Origin: DASUTB01 sp036374835
GTDB lineage: Bacteria; Actinomycetota; Actinomycetes; Jiangellales; Jiangellaceae
NCBI GenBank assembly: GCA_036374835.1
Contig: DASUTB010000066.1
Coordinates: 1 to 38,780 of the forward strand
DNA length: 38,780 nt
Direction of reading: 5' to 3'
The notes below the pieces were generated by a model. That model had not been told where the DNA came from. It saw only the letters and a program-made list of their open reading frames with translations, and ran no database searches. The translations under genes and the position numbers were made by a program. Below are positions 16,599 to 25,006 of the stretch, one piece after another. Numbering within the stretch: the stretch's first letter is position 1; each line of letters starts with the position of its first letter.

Positions 16599-19500
16599 AT
16601 CGCGGTGCCGAGCATACGAGGTTGAGACCGCGGATCGCGCAGGCGGCTCTGGTGGCAGGCGCCCTGCTGGGGTTGCTGGCAGCCGGGTTACCGGCACCGG
16701 CCGAGTCGGCAGCTTTGCCAAGGGACGGCGATCCGTTGGGGCTGCTGGACATTTCGGGAATGTCGCCGGCGGAGGTGATCGGGCTCGATCCGGACGACGG
16801 CCCGGACGAGCGGCGCCTCGCAGAGGAGTCCGGTGAGTCGCGCGACGAGCGACCGGAGGTTGACGAGGTCGACGTGGTGGCGGTGCGGGATGTGCCAACC
16901 AGGAGCCTGGACGACGTGGTCGATCTGCCTGAGCCGGCGCGGTCGCCGCGAGCAGGTCAGCCAGTGGAGTGGCCGGAGCCGGGCCGCGCCGAAGCTGTGC
17001 TTCCAGCGCCTGCCACGAAGGCGAACGGTGAGCCGGGCAAACGGGCGGGCGGGACGCCGGTTTGGGTGCGCGTGCCTGAGTCTGATGGTCGGCAGGGCGG
17101 CGGTGCTGCTGCGCCGGGCACGACTGTGTCGGTGGAGGTGCTGGATCGTTCGGCAGCGCGCCTGCATCGTGGTGCGGTAGCGATGCTCCTCGACGCAGGT
17201 GATGGCGGTGACAGTGGCCTCGTCGAGGTGACGGTTGACTACACCGGGTTCGAGCACGCGTTCGGCGGTGATTACGGTTCGCGGCTCCGCATAGTGACTC
17301 TCGACGCGGCATGTGTCGAAAGAGTGTCCTGCGAAACCGTGCCGGTCGAGTCGGCGAACAGCCCGATCGACGGGACTGTGACGGCGACGGTGCAGCTGTC
17401 TGAGGGGGGCACGATGATGCTCCTCACCGCTAGTGAAAATGGCCCGAACGGTGACTGGGCAGCCACATCGTTGTCCCCGTCCGGGGAGTGGGCGCATGGC
17501 GGGGCGTCCGGGGACTTCACCTGGTCGTACCCGTTGCGCACCCCGGAAATGCCGGGCGATCTAGGGCCGGACCTATCGCTCGCGTATTCCTCGGGTTCGG
17601 CGGACGGTCGGACAACGTCGACGAACAATCAGACCTCGTGGATCGGTGAAGGGTTCGACGTGGCACCCGGGTTCATCGAGCGCCGCTACGTCGGCTGCAC
17701 GGAGGACATGGGATCGGCGGCGAACAACACGGTCAAGACTGGTGACCTGTGCTGGAAGAGCGAGAACGCGACGATGTCGCTCGGCGGGTCCTCGGCTGTC
17801 CTGGTCAAGGACTCAACGTCGGGTAAATGGCGGCCAGAGCACGACGATGGTAGCCGTATCGAGCATCTGACCGGTGCAGGCAATGGCGCCCGCAACGGTG
17901 AGTACTGGCGGGTGACCACCACCGATGGGATGCAGTTCTACTTCGGCAAGCACAAGCGGTACTCCGGGGACACGTCGGCGACGAACTCGGTGCTGACCGT
18001 ACCGGTCGCCGGTAACCATTCGGGGGAGCCGTGCCATGCCTCGGCGTTTGCGGACTCGTTCTGCACGCAGGCCTACCGTTGGCTGCTGGACTACATGGTG
18101 GACCCGAACGGGAACACGATGACCTACTTCTACACCCGGGAGTCGAACCGGTACGGGCAGAATCTGAACGACGAGTCCGTCTCCTACCACCGCGGCGCTT
18201 ATCTGAAGCGGATCGAGTATGGGCAGCGTCAGGGTAGCGAGCACACCACGCCGGCGCCGGCGCGGGTGGTGTTCACTGCCACGGAGCGGTGCCTCCCGTC
18301 CGGCGAGACCACGTGTGCGCCGAGCGAGCTGACCGAGGGCACCGCCGATAAGTGGCCGGACGTGCCGTACGACCAGATCTGCACGTCCACCACGTCGTGC
18401 GTGAACCGGCTCTCGCCGACATTCTTCACCCGCAAACGGCTCATTAGGGTGGAGACGCAGGTTCGCGTGTCGGGCGGTTATGAAGAGGTGGACCGGTGGG
18501 ATCTCGCTCATGAGTTCCCCGATCCTGGTGACGGCGGCAGTGCGGCGTTGTGGTTGAAGTCAATCCAGCATTCAGGGCGCGCCGGCACGGCGATCACGCT
18601 TCCGAAGGTGACCTTCCAGGGGATCCAGTTGCCGAACCGGGTGGACGGGCTTGATGACGCGCCGCCACTGAACCGGTACCGGATGCAAGTGATCAAGACG
18701 GAGACCGGGGCGGCAATCGCGGTCAACTATGTGCCGACCGAGTGCACGCCGTCGAATGTGCCGACGCCGCAGTCGAACACGATGCGATGCTTCCCGGTGT
18801 ACTGGAATTTCGAGGGCTCGCAAGACCCGCGGGTGCATTGGTTCCACAAGCACCCTGTCGGCTCGGTCGTCGAGACGGATACCACTGGCGACGGGCTGGA
18901 CGTCGAGCACTACTACACCTACGGAACGCCTGGCTGGGCGTACGACGATGATGAGTTCATCAAGCCCGATCACCGCACCTGGTCGCAGTCGCGCGGCTAC
19001 GCCAAGGTCACTACTCGGGTCGGCAATCCGTCCACCGCTCAGCTGCGTACCGAGGCGTTGTACTTCCGCGGGCTTCACGGTGACCGACTGTCGCCGTCCG
19101 GCGGCACCAAATCGGTCAGCGTGTCTGACTCGTGGGGCGACGCGGTGATCGACCATCGCGAGTATCAGGGGATGTTGCGCGAGGAGATCGTCTATGACGA
19201 TGCGTCGAAGGTGACCTCAACGGTGCACGATCCGTGGCGATCCGCGGTGACTGCGGACGACGGAAAGCGCACGGCCCGGCTTGTGAAGGTGGCGGCCACG
19301 CGAGAGCACACCAAGCTGTCCTCGGGGTGGCGCACGACCGAGACCAACTACGTGTATGACTCGCACGGATTGTTGACTCAGACGAACGACCGTGGCGACG
19401 TGTCGACAACATCGGACGACCTGTGCACCCGGACCGAGTATGCGAAGAACACGAGCACGTGGATTCTGGACGCGGCCAAACGAACCGAGACGGTGTCCAC

Positions 19501-22500
19501 GCGCTGCTCGGCTGTCCCGTCCCGGCCGGTCGATGTGGTCTCCGATGAGCGCTACTGGTACGACGGCGGGGGTTACGGCACTGCGCCAACCAAGGGCAAC
19601 GTCACCCGCGTCGAGGAATTGGATCGCTGGGTCTCCGGTCCGATATATGTCACGACCGTGCGGTCGGCATACGACGCACATGGGCGAGTCACGTCCGAAT
19701 GGGATGCGCTGGACCGGCTAACCGCGACCGCCTACACCCCAGCCACCGGTGGACCAGTAACCCAGACCGAGGTCACGAACCCGGCTGGGCACATCGTCAC
19801 CACTCAGATGGATCCGAAACTGGGCGAGCCGAAGCGGATTACCGACGAGAACGGCAAGCACACGGATTTGACCTATGACGGACTTGGCCGGCTGACCAAG
19901 GTGTGGCTGACCGATCGTGACAAGACGAAGCAGGCACCGAGCGTGGAGTTCGCATACCAGATCGCGACCGGCAAGCCGGTCGCTGTGACCAGCAAGACGT
20001 TGCTCCCGGACGGCACTCACGCATCGTCGGTGCAGCTGTACGACTCGCTGCTGCGGCCCAGGCAGACTCAGGAGCCGGCGGCCGGTGACAACGGTGGCCG
20101 TCTGGTGACGAGCACCGAGTACGACTCGCGTGGCCTCGCCACTGAGGTGAAGGGTCCGTTCTACACCACCGGCGACCCGTCCACAGCGCTGGTGCACCCA
20201 ACCGAGTCACTACCGCGGACCGTGGTGTCCACGTTTGACGGGGCGGGCCGAGTGACGTTGGAACGGCTGATGGTGCACAACTCCGAGCACTCGCGCCGCA
20301 CCACCGCCTACGGAGGCGACCGGGTGAGCGTGACACCGCCCGAAGGCGGCACAGCCACTACGGAGATCACTGATGCTCGCGGCAACCTGGTTGAACTGCG
20401 GCACTATCACGGGCCCGCGCCGTCGGGCTCCTTCGACGCGCACACCTACGACTACGCCCCAGACGGGCAGTTGGCGACCGCGACCGATGCTGCCGGTAAC
20501 ACCTGGTCGTACACCTACGATCTACGTGGCCGGCAAGTACAGCTCGACGATCCCGACGCTGGGGTGACCACAACCCAGTACGACGCAGCCAGCCAGGTGA
20601 TCTCCACCACCGATGGGCGTGGCCAGCAGCTGTACTACGTCTATGACGACCTTGGGCGCGAGATCGAGACCCGCGCCGATTCGCCGAACGGCGAACTGCT
20701 CACATCGTGGATTTACGACACCCTGGAAAAGGGTCAACTGACCTCGGCCACCAGGTGGATCGAGGGGAACGCGTACACCACCACCGTGTATGGCTACGAC
20801 GATGGCTACCGGTCGCAGGGCGAGACCATCTCGATTCCCGACTCGGAGGGCGATCTGGCCGGGGACTACACCAGTTTCCGATTGTGGAATCCCGATGGGT
20901 CGCCGAGGGTGGCAACAGAGCCTCAGGTAGCCGGGCTGCCGGCCGAGTCGCTGTGGACGAGATACGACACGGCCGGAAACCCAGAGTGGATGTCCGGTCA
21001 GCGCACCTACGTGGCGGATACGATCTGGTCGCCGTACGGCCTGGTGGACCAGTACTCACTCGGGGTGAACCTCGGCGCCGAGAACTACCAGACCTTCTCA
21101 TATGAGGAAGGCACGAACCGGCTGGCCGAGATGCGAATCGACCGGGCCGGGTTCAACCCTGCCGACACGGACATGAAGTACACCTACGACAAGGCCGGAA
21201 ACCCCATCAAGTTAGCCGATACCGGCAGCCAGGCCGGTTCCGGTGATGTTCAGTGCTACACCTACGACCATCTACGGCGCCTCACCGAGGCCTGGTCGCA
21301 GTCCGAACAGGCATGCGCAAGCGGCGCCGGTTCGGCGGTGCTGGGTGGACCAGCGCCGTACGGGCAGTCGTATTCGTACGACCTGGCCGGCAACCGGACC
21401 GAACTAGTTGACCATCACGGCGGCACGACGACCTCCTATGCCTACCCGGACACGGGTGAGGGGGGCCCACACCTGTTAGTCGGGCGCACTGTCGACGGGC
21501 CCGGCGGGTCGTCGCTGACCACCTACACCTATGACGACGCCGGCAACACCGTATCGGTGACAGATCCGGCGGAATCGGCGACGTATTCGTGGGATGCCGA
21601 AGGCCGGTTGGCGTCGGCGGACAATGGTTCCTCGGACTTCGTGTATGACGCGGACGGCCAGCGGCTGGTGCGGCGTACACCCGAAGCAACCACGATCTAC
21701 GTGTTCGGTACCGAGGTCACGTTGGATCACGCCAGCAGCCAGATCACGGGCGTGCGGCATTACGAGTTCAACGACACCACAATCGCGGTCCGCGAGGGCG
21801 ACACGGACATCTACACCATGGGCGTCGACCTATGGGGCACGCCAACCTCCGTGATCCACAACACGACGATGGCGATCACCTCGCGCCGGTCGGATCCGTT
21901 CGGGAATCCGCGGGGCGCCGAGCCAGGGCAGTGGCCTGGAGATTTGAGTTTCCACACCGGCACTCGGGACGACGCCACCGGATTGGTGGCGATGGGTGCG
22001 CGGATGTACGACCCGGAGATCGGCAGGTTCTTGTCTGCCGACCCGATCATTGATCACTTCGACTCGGAACAGGTCCACGGGTACGCATACGCCAACAACA
22101 ACCCGCTGGCGTTCTCCGATCCATCCGGATTGTTCCTGAACAAGCTGAAGAGCGCCGCCAAGAGTGTCGGGTCGGCGGTCGCATCCGGAGCAAAGAACGC
22201 CGCCGAGGCCACCGCCAGCTTCGCTGTGAACACCGTGAACACAATCAAGGAAGACCCGCTCAAATTTGCCGCCCAGGTGGCCGTCGGTGTTGCGGTCTCA
22301 GTCGCGGTCGGAGCCGCGTGCGCAGCTACCGCCGGGGTCGGCTGTGTGGTCGCCGCCGGGATAGTGGCAGGAGCCGCCACGGCCGGAGTGGGCTACGGCT
22401 TTGACGTCGGCCGCGGCCGGCGAGAATTCTCCACCAAAGACCTAGCCACAGAGATGGCCATCGGTGCAGCGATCGGCGGTATCACCGCCGGCGCCGGACG

Positions 22501-23386
22501 GATCGTGCCACGCGGTGGCCGTGGCCAGGTCTGCGCCATCGGGAACAGCTTCGCCCCCGGCACGCTGGTCGCTCTCGCCGACGGCACCCGAATGCCCATC
22601 GAAGACATCCAACTAGGCGACCTCGTCTACGCGACCGACCCGGTAACCGGGGAGACCACCGTACAACCGGTTGTCGCCACGATCGTCGGCGAAGGTGGCA
22701 AGGACCTCATCGAAATCACCATTGGCGCGGACAATAGCAGCGGTGGCGATGAGGTTGACACCATCATCGCCACAGACGGCCACCCCTTCTGGGTAGCCGA
22801 CCGCGGACCGTCCGGTGAGTGGGTTGACGCTTCCGACCTCCAACCAGGCGACACTCTCCTCGCCCTCGACGGCGCCCGTCCCACAGTCCAAGCCGTCGTC
22901 GCATACCACGCCCAAGCCACCGTCCACAACCTCACCATCGCCAACACCCACACGTACCACGTGCGCGCAGGCGACACCGACGTCCTCGTCCACAACAAGA
23001 GATGCCCAGCCCACCAGCTGAATCCGAAGAAGAAGGCAAAATGCAACGGCCGCAGCCCTGCCTGCCGCCCAAACGAATACACGGAGGATAGGAGGTTGGA
23101 GGATATCAATCCGCAGCTCCGTAGAGAGTATGTCCGTGACGCGGTAGACGCGCTACCACCGCCAAGAGACTTCAAGCATCCAAAGCTGACGAAGGGCGTG
23201 ACCTGGACTCTCCTCGGGACGACGACACTGTCTCGTGTCACGGCGTTCCTCCCTCCCGGCCGAAAGCCCCGCACCCCCGACTTCTCCCCACCAACGTCCG
23301 CAGACAACGCTCCACCAACGTCAGCAGACAACGCCTCGCGGCGCAGCAACGGTGGTGGTGGCGGCGGCGTCTACGATTTCTTCTAG
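16595..23386 (+). CDS. RHS-repeat polymorphic toxin with Hint domain
   Basis: Giant secreted protein of about 2263 residues. A signal peptide lies at the N-terminus (AALVAGALLGLLAAGLPAPA), then an RHS shell region from about 308 (LGPDLSLAYSSGSADGRT). YD/RHS repeats run from about 900 to 1750 (YDGLGRLTKV, YDLRGRQVQLDD, YDDAGNTVSVTD). The RHS-associated core is near 1803-1846 (RMYDPEIGRFLSADP, NNPLAFSDPSGLF). An Ala/Val/Gly-rich hydrophobic stretch (about 1890-1935) follows. The Hint domain at about 1984-2134 keeps Ser1985 (SFAPGT), TDGHPFWV and the terminal His2133-Asn2134, so self-cleavage looks possible. The remaining 129 residues are unrecognised. The GTG at 16595 overlaps the preceding stop (GTGA), with GGAGG 8 bases upstream. 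No immunity gene follows; the next gene is convergent. Confidence 0.93.
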   Translation: MNRGAEHTRLRPRIAQAALVAGALLGLLAAGLPAPAESAALPRDGDPLGLLDISGMSPAEVIGLDPDDGPDERRLAEESGESRDERPEVDEVDVVAVRDVPTRSLDDVVDLPEPARSPRAGQPVEWPEPGRAEAVLPAPATKANGEPGKRAGGTPVWVRVPESDGRQGGGAAAPGTTVSVEVLDRSAARLHRGAVAMLLDAGDGGDSGLVEVTVDYTGFEHAFGGDYGSRLRIVTLDAACVERVSCETVPVESANSPIDGTVTATVQLSEGGTMMLLTASENGPNGDWAATSLSPSGEWAHGGASGDFTWSYPLRTPEMPGDLGPDLSLAYSSGSADGRTTSTNNQTSWIGEGFDVAPGFIERRYVGCTEDMGSAANNTVKTGDLCWKSENATMSLGGSSAVLVKDSTSGKWRPEHDDGSRIEHLTGAGNGARNGEYWRVTTTDGMQFYFGKHKRYSGDTSATNSVLTVPVAGNHSGEPCHASAFADSFCTQAYRWLLDYMVDPNGNTMTYFYTRESNRYGQNLNDESVSYHRGAYLKRIEYGQRQGSEHTTPAPARVVFTATERCLPSGETTCAPSELTEGTADKWPDVPYDQICTSTTSCVNRLSPTFFTRKRLIRVETQVRVSGGYEEVDRWDLAHEFPDPGDGGSAALWLKSIQHSGRAGTAITLPKVTFQGIQLPNRVDGLDDAPPLNRYRMQVIKTETGAAIAVNYVPTECTPSNVPTPQSNTMRCFPVYWNFEGSQDPRVHWFHKHPVGSVVETDTTGDGLDVEHYYTYGTPGWAYDDDEFIKPDHRTWSQSRGYAKVTTRVGNPSTAQLRTEALYFRGLHGDRLSPSGGTKSVSVSDSWGDAVIDHREYQGMLREEIVYDDASKVTSTVHDPWRSAVTADDGKRTARLVKVAATREHTKLSSGWRTTETNYVYDSHGLLTQTNDRGDVSTTSDDLCTRTEYAKNTSTWILDAAKRTETVSTRCSAVPSRPVDVVSDERYWYDGGGYGTAPTKGNVTRVEELDRWVSGPIYVTTVRSAYDAHGRVTSEWDALDRLTATAYTPATGGPVTQTEVTNPAGHIVTTQMDPKLGEPKRITDENGKHTDLTYDGLGRLTKVWLTDRDKTKQAPSVEFAYQIATGKPVAVTSKTLLPDGTHASSVQLYDSLLRPRQTQEPAAGDNGGRLVTSTEYDSRGLATEVKGPFYTTGDPSTALVHPTESLPRTVVSTFDGAGRVTLERLMVHNSEHSRRTTAYGGDRVSVTPPEGGTATTEITDARGNLVELRHYHGPAPSGSFDAHTYDYAPDGQLATATDAAGNTWSYTYDLRGRQVQLDDPDAGVTTTQYDAASQVISTTDGRGQQLYYVYDDLGREIETRADSPNGELLTSWIYDTLEKGQLTSATRWIEGNAYTTTVYGYDDGYRSQGETISIPDSEGDLAGDYTSFRLWNPDGSPRVATEPQVAGLPAESLWTRYDTAGNPEWMSGQRTYVADTIWSPYGLVDQYSLGVNLGAENYQTFSYEEGTNRLAEMRIDRAGFNPADTDMKYTYDKAGNPIKLADTGSQAGSGDVQCYTYDHLRRLTEAWSQSEQACASGAGSAVLGGPAPYGQSYSYDLAGNRTELVDHHGGTTTSYAYPDTGEGGPHLLVGRTVDGPGGSSLTTYTYDDAGNTVSVTDPAESATYSWDAEGRLASADNGSSDFVYDADGQRLVRRTPEATTIYVFGTEVTLDHASSQITGVRHYEFNDTTIAVREGDTDIYTMGVDLWGTPTSVIHNTTMAITSRRSDPFGNPRGAEPGQWPGDLSFHTGTRDDATGLVAMGARMYDPEIGRFLSADPIIDHFDSEQVHGYAYANNNPLAFSDPSGLFLNKLKSAAKSVGSAVASGAKNAAEATASFAVNTVNTIKEDPLKFAAQVAVGVAVSVAVGAACAATAGVGCVVAAGIVAGAATAGVGYGFDVGRGRREFSTKDLATEMAIGAAIGGITAGAGRIVPRGGRGQVCAIGNSFAPGTLVALADGTRMPIEDIQLGDLVYATDPVTGETTVQPVVATIVGEGGKDLIEITIGADNSSGGDEVDTIIATDGHPFWVADRGPSGEWVDASDLQPGDTLLALDGARPTVQAVVAYHAQATVHNLTIANTHTYHVRAGDTDVLVHNKRCPAHQLNPKKKAKCNGRSPACRPNEYTEDRRLEDINPQLRREYVRDAVDALPPPRDFKHPKLTKGVTWTLLGTTTLSRVTAFLPPGRKPRTPDFSPPTSADNAPPTSADNASRRSNGGGGGGVYDFF

Positions 23387-23394
23387 CCAACTAT

Positions 23395-23429
23395 CCGCGG
23401 CCCGGTCGGAAGCTCCGATCGGGCCGCGG
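23395..23429 (+). terminator. Strong hairpin terminator after the RHS gene
   Basis: Arms 23395-23410 and 23414-23429 are 16 bases long with one mismatch, around a 3-base loop (AGC). It sits 8 bases after the RHS stop and between convergent genes. It has no T-run, as is common in GC-rich actinomycetes, and may serve both strands. Confidence 0.7.
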
Positions 23430-23547
23430 TCCTCGCAGCTTGAACGGCCGCGTTCCGGGTCCGTGACCGCAAATATCAACCGAGCCAGTCGTCGTCCTCC
23501 GTGTCTGGCCTGCTGAGCACGGTCTCGTAGGTTCTCCACGAACCTTG

Positions 23548-24381
23548 TCAGTGTCGTGCGAGTTGATCCTTGAACGCGAGGATCTCATCTGCGAATGCCA
23601 CTGGATTGTCCTCGGGGGAGAAGTGCCCAGCCTGCGGGATGAACCTGAGTTCCGCCGCAGGACAAGCAGCAGCGAGTTCGCGAGCCTTTCCCGCGGGAAT
23701 CCATGCGTCGTTTTCGCCCCACAGTAGTCGGACCGGCACGGTGAGCTGGCTGAGTCTGGGCACGAGTGGGGCGGCCAGATCCTCGTCATAGCAAGCAACC
23801 GCTCGCCAGTACGCGGCCACGCCCTCGTCGCCACGCCATGGCGATAGGTAGGCCTCAAGCGTTTCGGCATCCATCGACCGGTGGGTGGTCTGTGCAAGGT
23901 GCGCGGCGATCATTCCCTCGACGATATGCGACGGCAACTGGCGCATCGTCGCGATGTTGTCCCTGGCCACCCGGGAGAAGTCGGTCACGAACGGTGGAAT
24001 GACGGCCGCGTCGGCGAAGACGAACGCGCCGACATCCAGTCCTTCGAACAAGTGCGCACGCAACGCGAAGATCGCAGCGAAGTCGAAAGCCACGACGGTG
24101 GGCGCGGTGAGGTCCCAATGCGTGAAGAGCTCCGGCAGCCGGCGTGCCTGCTCGTCCCACGAGATGTTCTGTTCCTCGAAGCGAGCAGAACGGCCGAACC
24201 CAGGCCAGTCAAAGACATAAACGTGGTGGTGCGCCGCAAGACGCTCGACGACGTTCCGCCAGATGAACGACCAGTTCGGCGTACCGTGCAACAGCACGAT
24301 CGGCGGACCGGCGCCGAACTCATCCCACCTGATCTGTCCCTGCGGCGAATCGAAGCTACGCGACAGAATCCAATCAGCCAT
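23548..24381 (-). CDS. Alpha/beta hydrolase, haloalkane-dehalogenase-like
   Basis: Cytoplasmic hydrolase of 277 residues. The oxyanion-hole motif HGTPNWSFIWRNVVE (about residues 32-46) and the WPGFGRSARFEE loop are typical of the haloalkane dehalogenase and epoxide hydrolase branch. At the nucleophile elbow the usual G-x-S-x-G is replaced by AFDFA, so the nucleophile would be Asp, as in dehalogenases and epoxide hydrolases. The catalytic acid is probably in WGENDAWIPAG and the His in AGHFSPEDNP near the C-terminus. The ATG at 24381 has a GGAG about 6 bases upstream; the frame continues 144 bases further upstream without support. It is convergent with the RHS gene and separated by a hairpin. 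Substrate cannot be inferred. Confidence 0.85.
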   Translation of the reverse strand: MADWILSRSFDSPQGQIRWDEFGAGPPIVLLHGTPNWSFIWRNVVERLAAHHHVYVFDWPGFGRSARFEEQNISWDEQARRLPELFTHWDLTAPTVVAFDFAAIFALRAHLFEGLDVGAFVFADAAVIPPFVTDFSRVARDNIATMRQLPSHIVEGMIAAHLAQTTHRSMDAETLEAYLSPWRGDEGVAAYWRAVACYDEDLAAPLVPRLSQLTVPVRLLWGENDAWIPAGKARELAAACPAAELRFIPQAGHFSPEDNPVAFADEILAFKDQLARH

Positions 24382-24774
24382 GACCACTCCAATCCTTGTT
24401 CGGCACAGCTTGCACCGGCACATGGTATTGCGGCTTCCACGCCCTCCTACGGATGCGCAAGCTCGAACTCGCGGGGGCGCTGCGCTGGCCGACAAACGTC
24501 GTTGGATCACCGAGGCGTCGATCACGTCGGGAAACCGCTGAGGCTAGCGGTCGAGCCTTGGGCGGTGGTGGACAGCCGCCAGCTGACCACTGTGTACCAG
24601 ACCACGATCTCGACGAAGGAGACTCGCTCGGTCAGTCCACCAAGCCCAGTTGTCTAGGAACAAACATGACCGTGATCAGCGCGAGAGTGTACCCGCTTGT
24701 CGCTATCGAGAGGCCACGCCAGGATTCTAGGCGGCGTCGGCGTAGGCCGGTGACCGTGGTGCGCCATCAGGTGT
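24382..24774. other. Gene-free stretch left of the tRNA-Lys repeat
   Basis: No reading frame here has a convincing start, domain or codon pattern. Near its end, GTGGTGCGCCATCAGG occurs at 24756-24771 and again at 24773-24788, a tandem 17-base duplication that runs into the attachment-site repeat. Confidence 0.5.
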
Positions 24775-24819
24775 GGTGCGCCATCAGGGAATCGAACCCC
24801 GAACCCACTGATTAAGAGT
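24775..24819 (-). repeat. attL: copy of the tRNA-Lys 3' part
   Basis: These 45 bases match 34326-34370 at 44 of 45 positions, the one difference being A at 24791 against C at 34342. The matching piece is the 3' end, T arm, variable loop and anticodon-proximal part of tRNA-Lys(CTT). This is the classic product of integration into a tRNA gene. Period between copies: 9551 bases. The duplicated tRNA end has no 5' half and cannot encode a tRNA. Confidence 0.85.
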
Positions 24820-24881
24820 GCTGATCTTGACCTCATATGGCCTCTACCTGCGACTTTGTTGACCGCGTGGTCCACTCGAGC

Positions 24882-24890
24882 CGTGCCACG
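24882..24890 (+). repeat. Possible integrase arm site, left end
   Basis: CGTGCCACG, 63 bases inside attL, matches the core of the paired repeats CGTGCCACGA at 34261-34282 next to attR. Tyrosine integrases bind short repeats of this kind on both element arms. Confidence 0.35.
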
Positions 24891-24953
24891 GCGCACGAGT
24901 TGACTTCATTTCGCCGGGTAGGACCGGCGGGTTGCCCCGCCGATCCCCCCTCA

Positions 24954-24988
24954 GAACCGTACGTGCCACTTGTCGCGGCATACGGCTC
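24954..24988 (-). ncRNA. Group II intron domain V
   Basis: Read on the minus strand it starts GAGCCGTATGC and ends GCACGTACGGTTC, pairing into the short hairpin that forms the ribozyme catalytic core. These ends are nearly invariant among bacterial group II introns. Confidence 0.85.
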
Positions 24989-25006
24989 AAGCAAGCCCTG
25001 GGGCGG

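Noticed and set aside
16350..17497. Two long minus-strand frames around the LamG/RHS junction
   Set aside because: Both are shadows of the coupled plus-strand genes; no start site or domain.
20460..21660. Repetitive structure inside the RHS gene, considered as CRISPR or tandem DNA repeat
   Set aside because: The periodicity is at protein level (degenerate YD repeats). There are no identical DNA repeats with unique spacers; no CRISPR array exists in the window.
24382..24660. Plus-strand frames between the hydrolase and attL
   Set aside because: No ribosome site, no recognisable motif and no codon bias; left as gene-free.
24654..24896. 80-codon minus-strand frame and its counterparts at 34126-34366
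   Set aside because: These are translations through tRNA-Lys sequence (SGFGVRFPDGAP-type peptides), a classic false ORF over tRNA genes.
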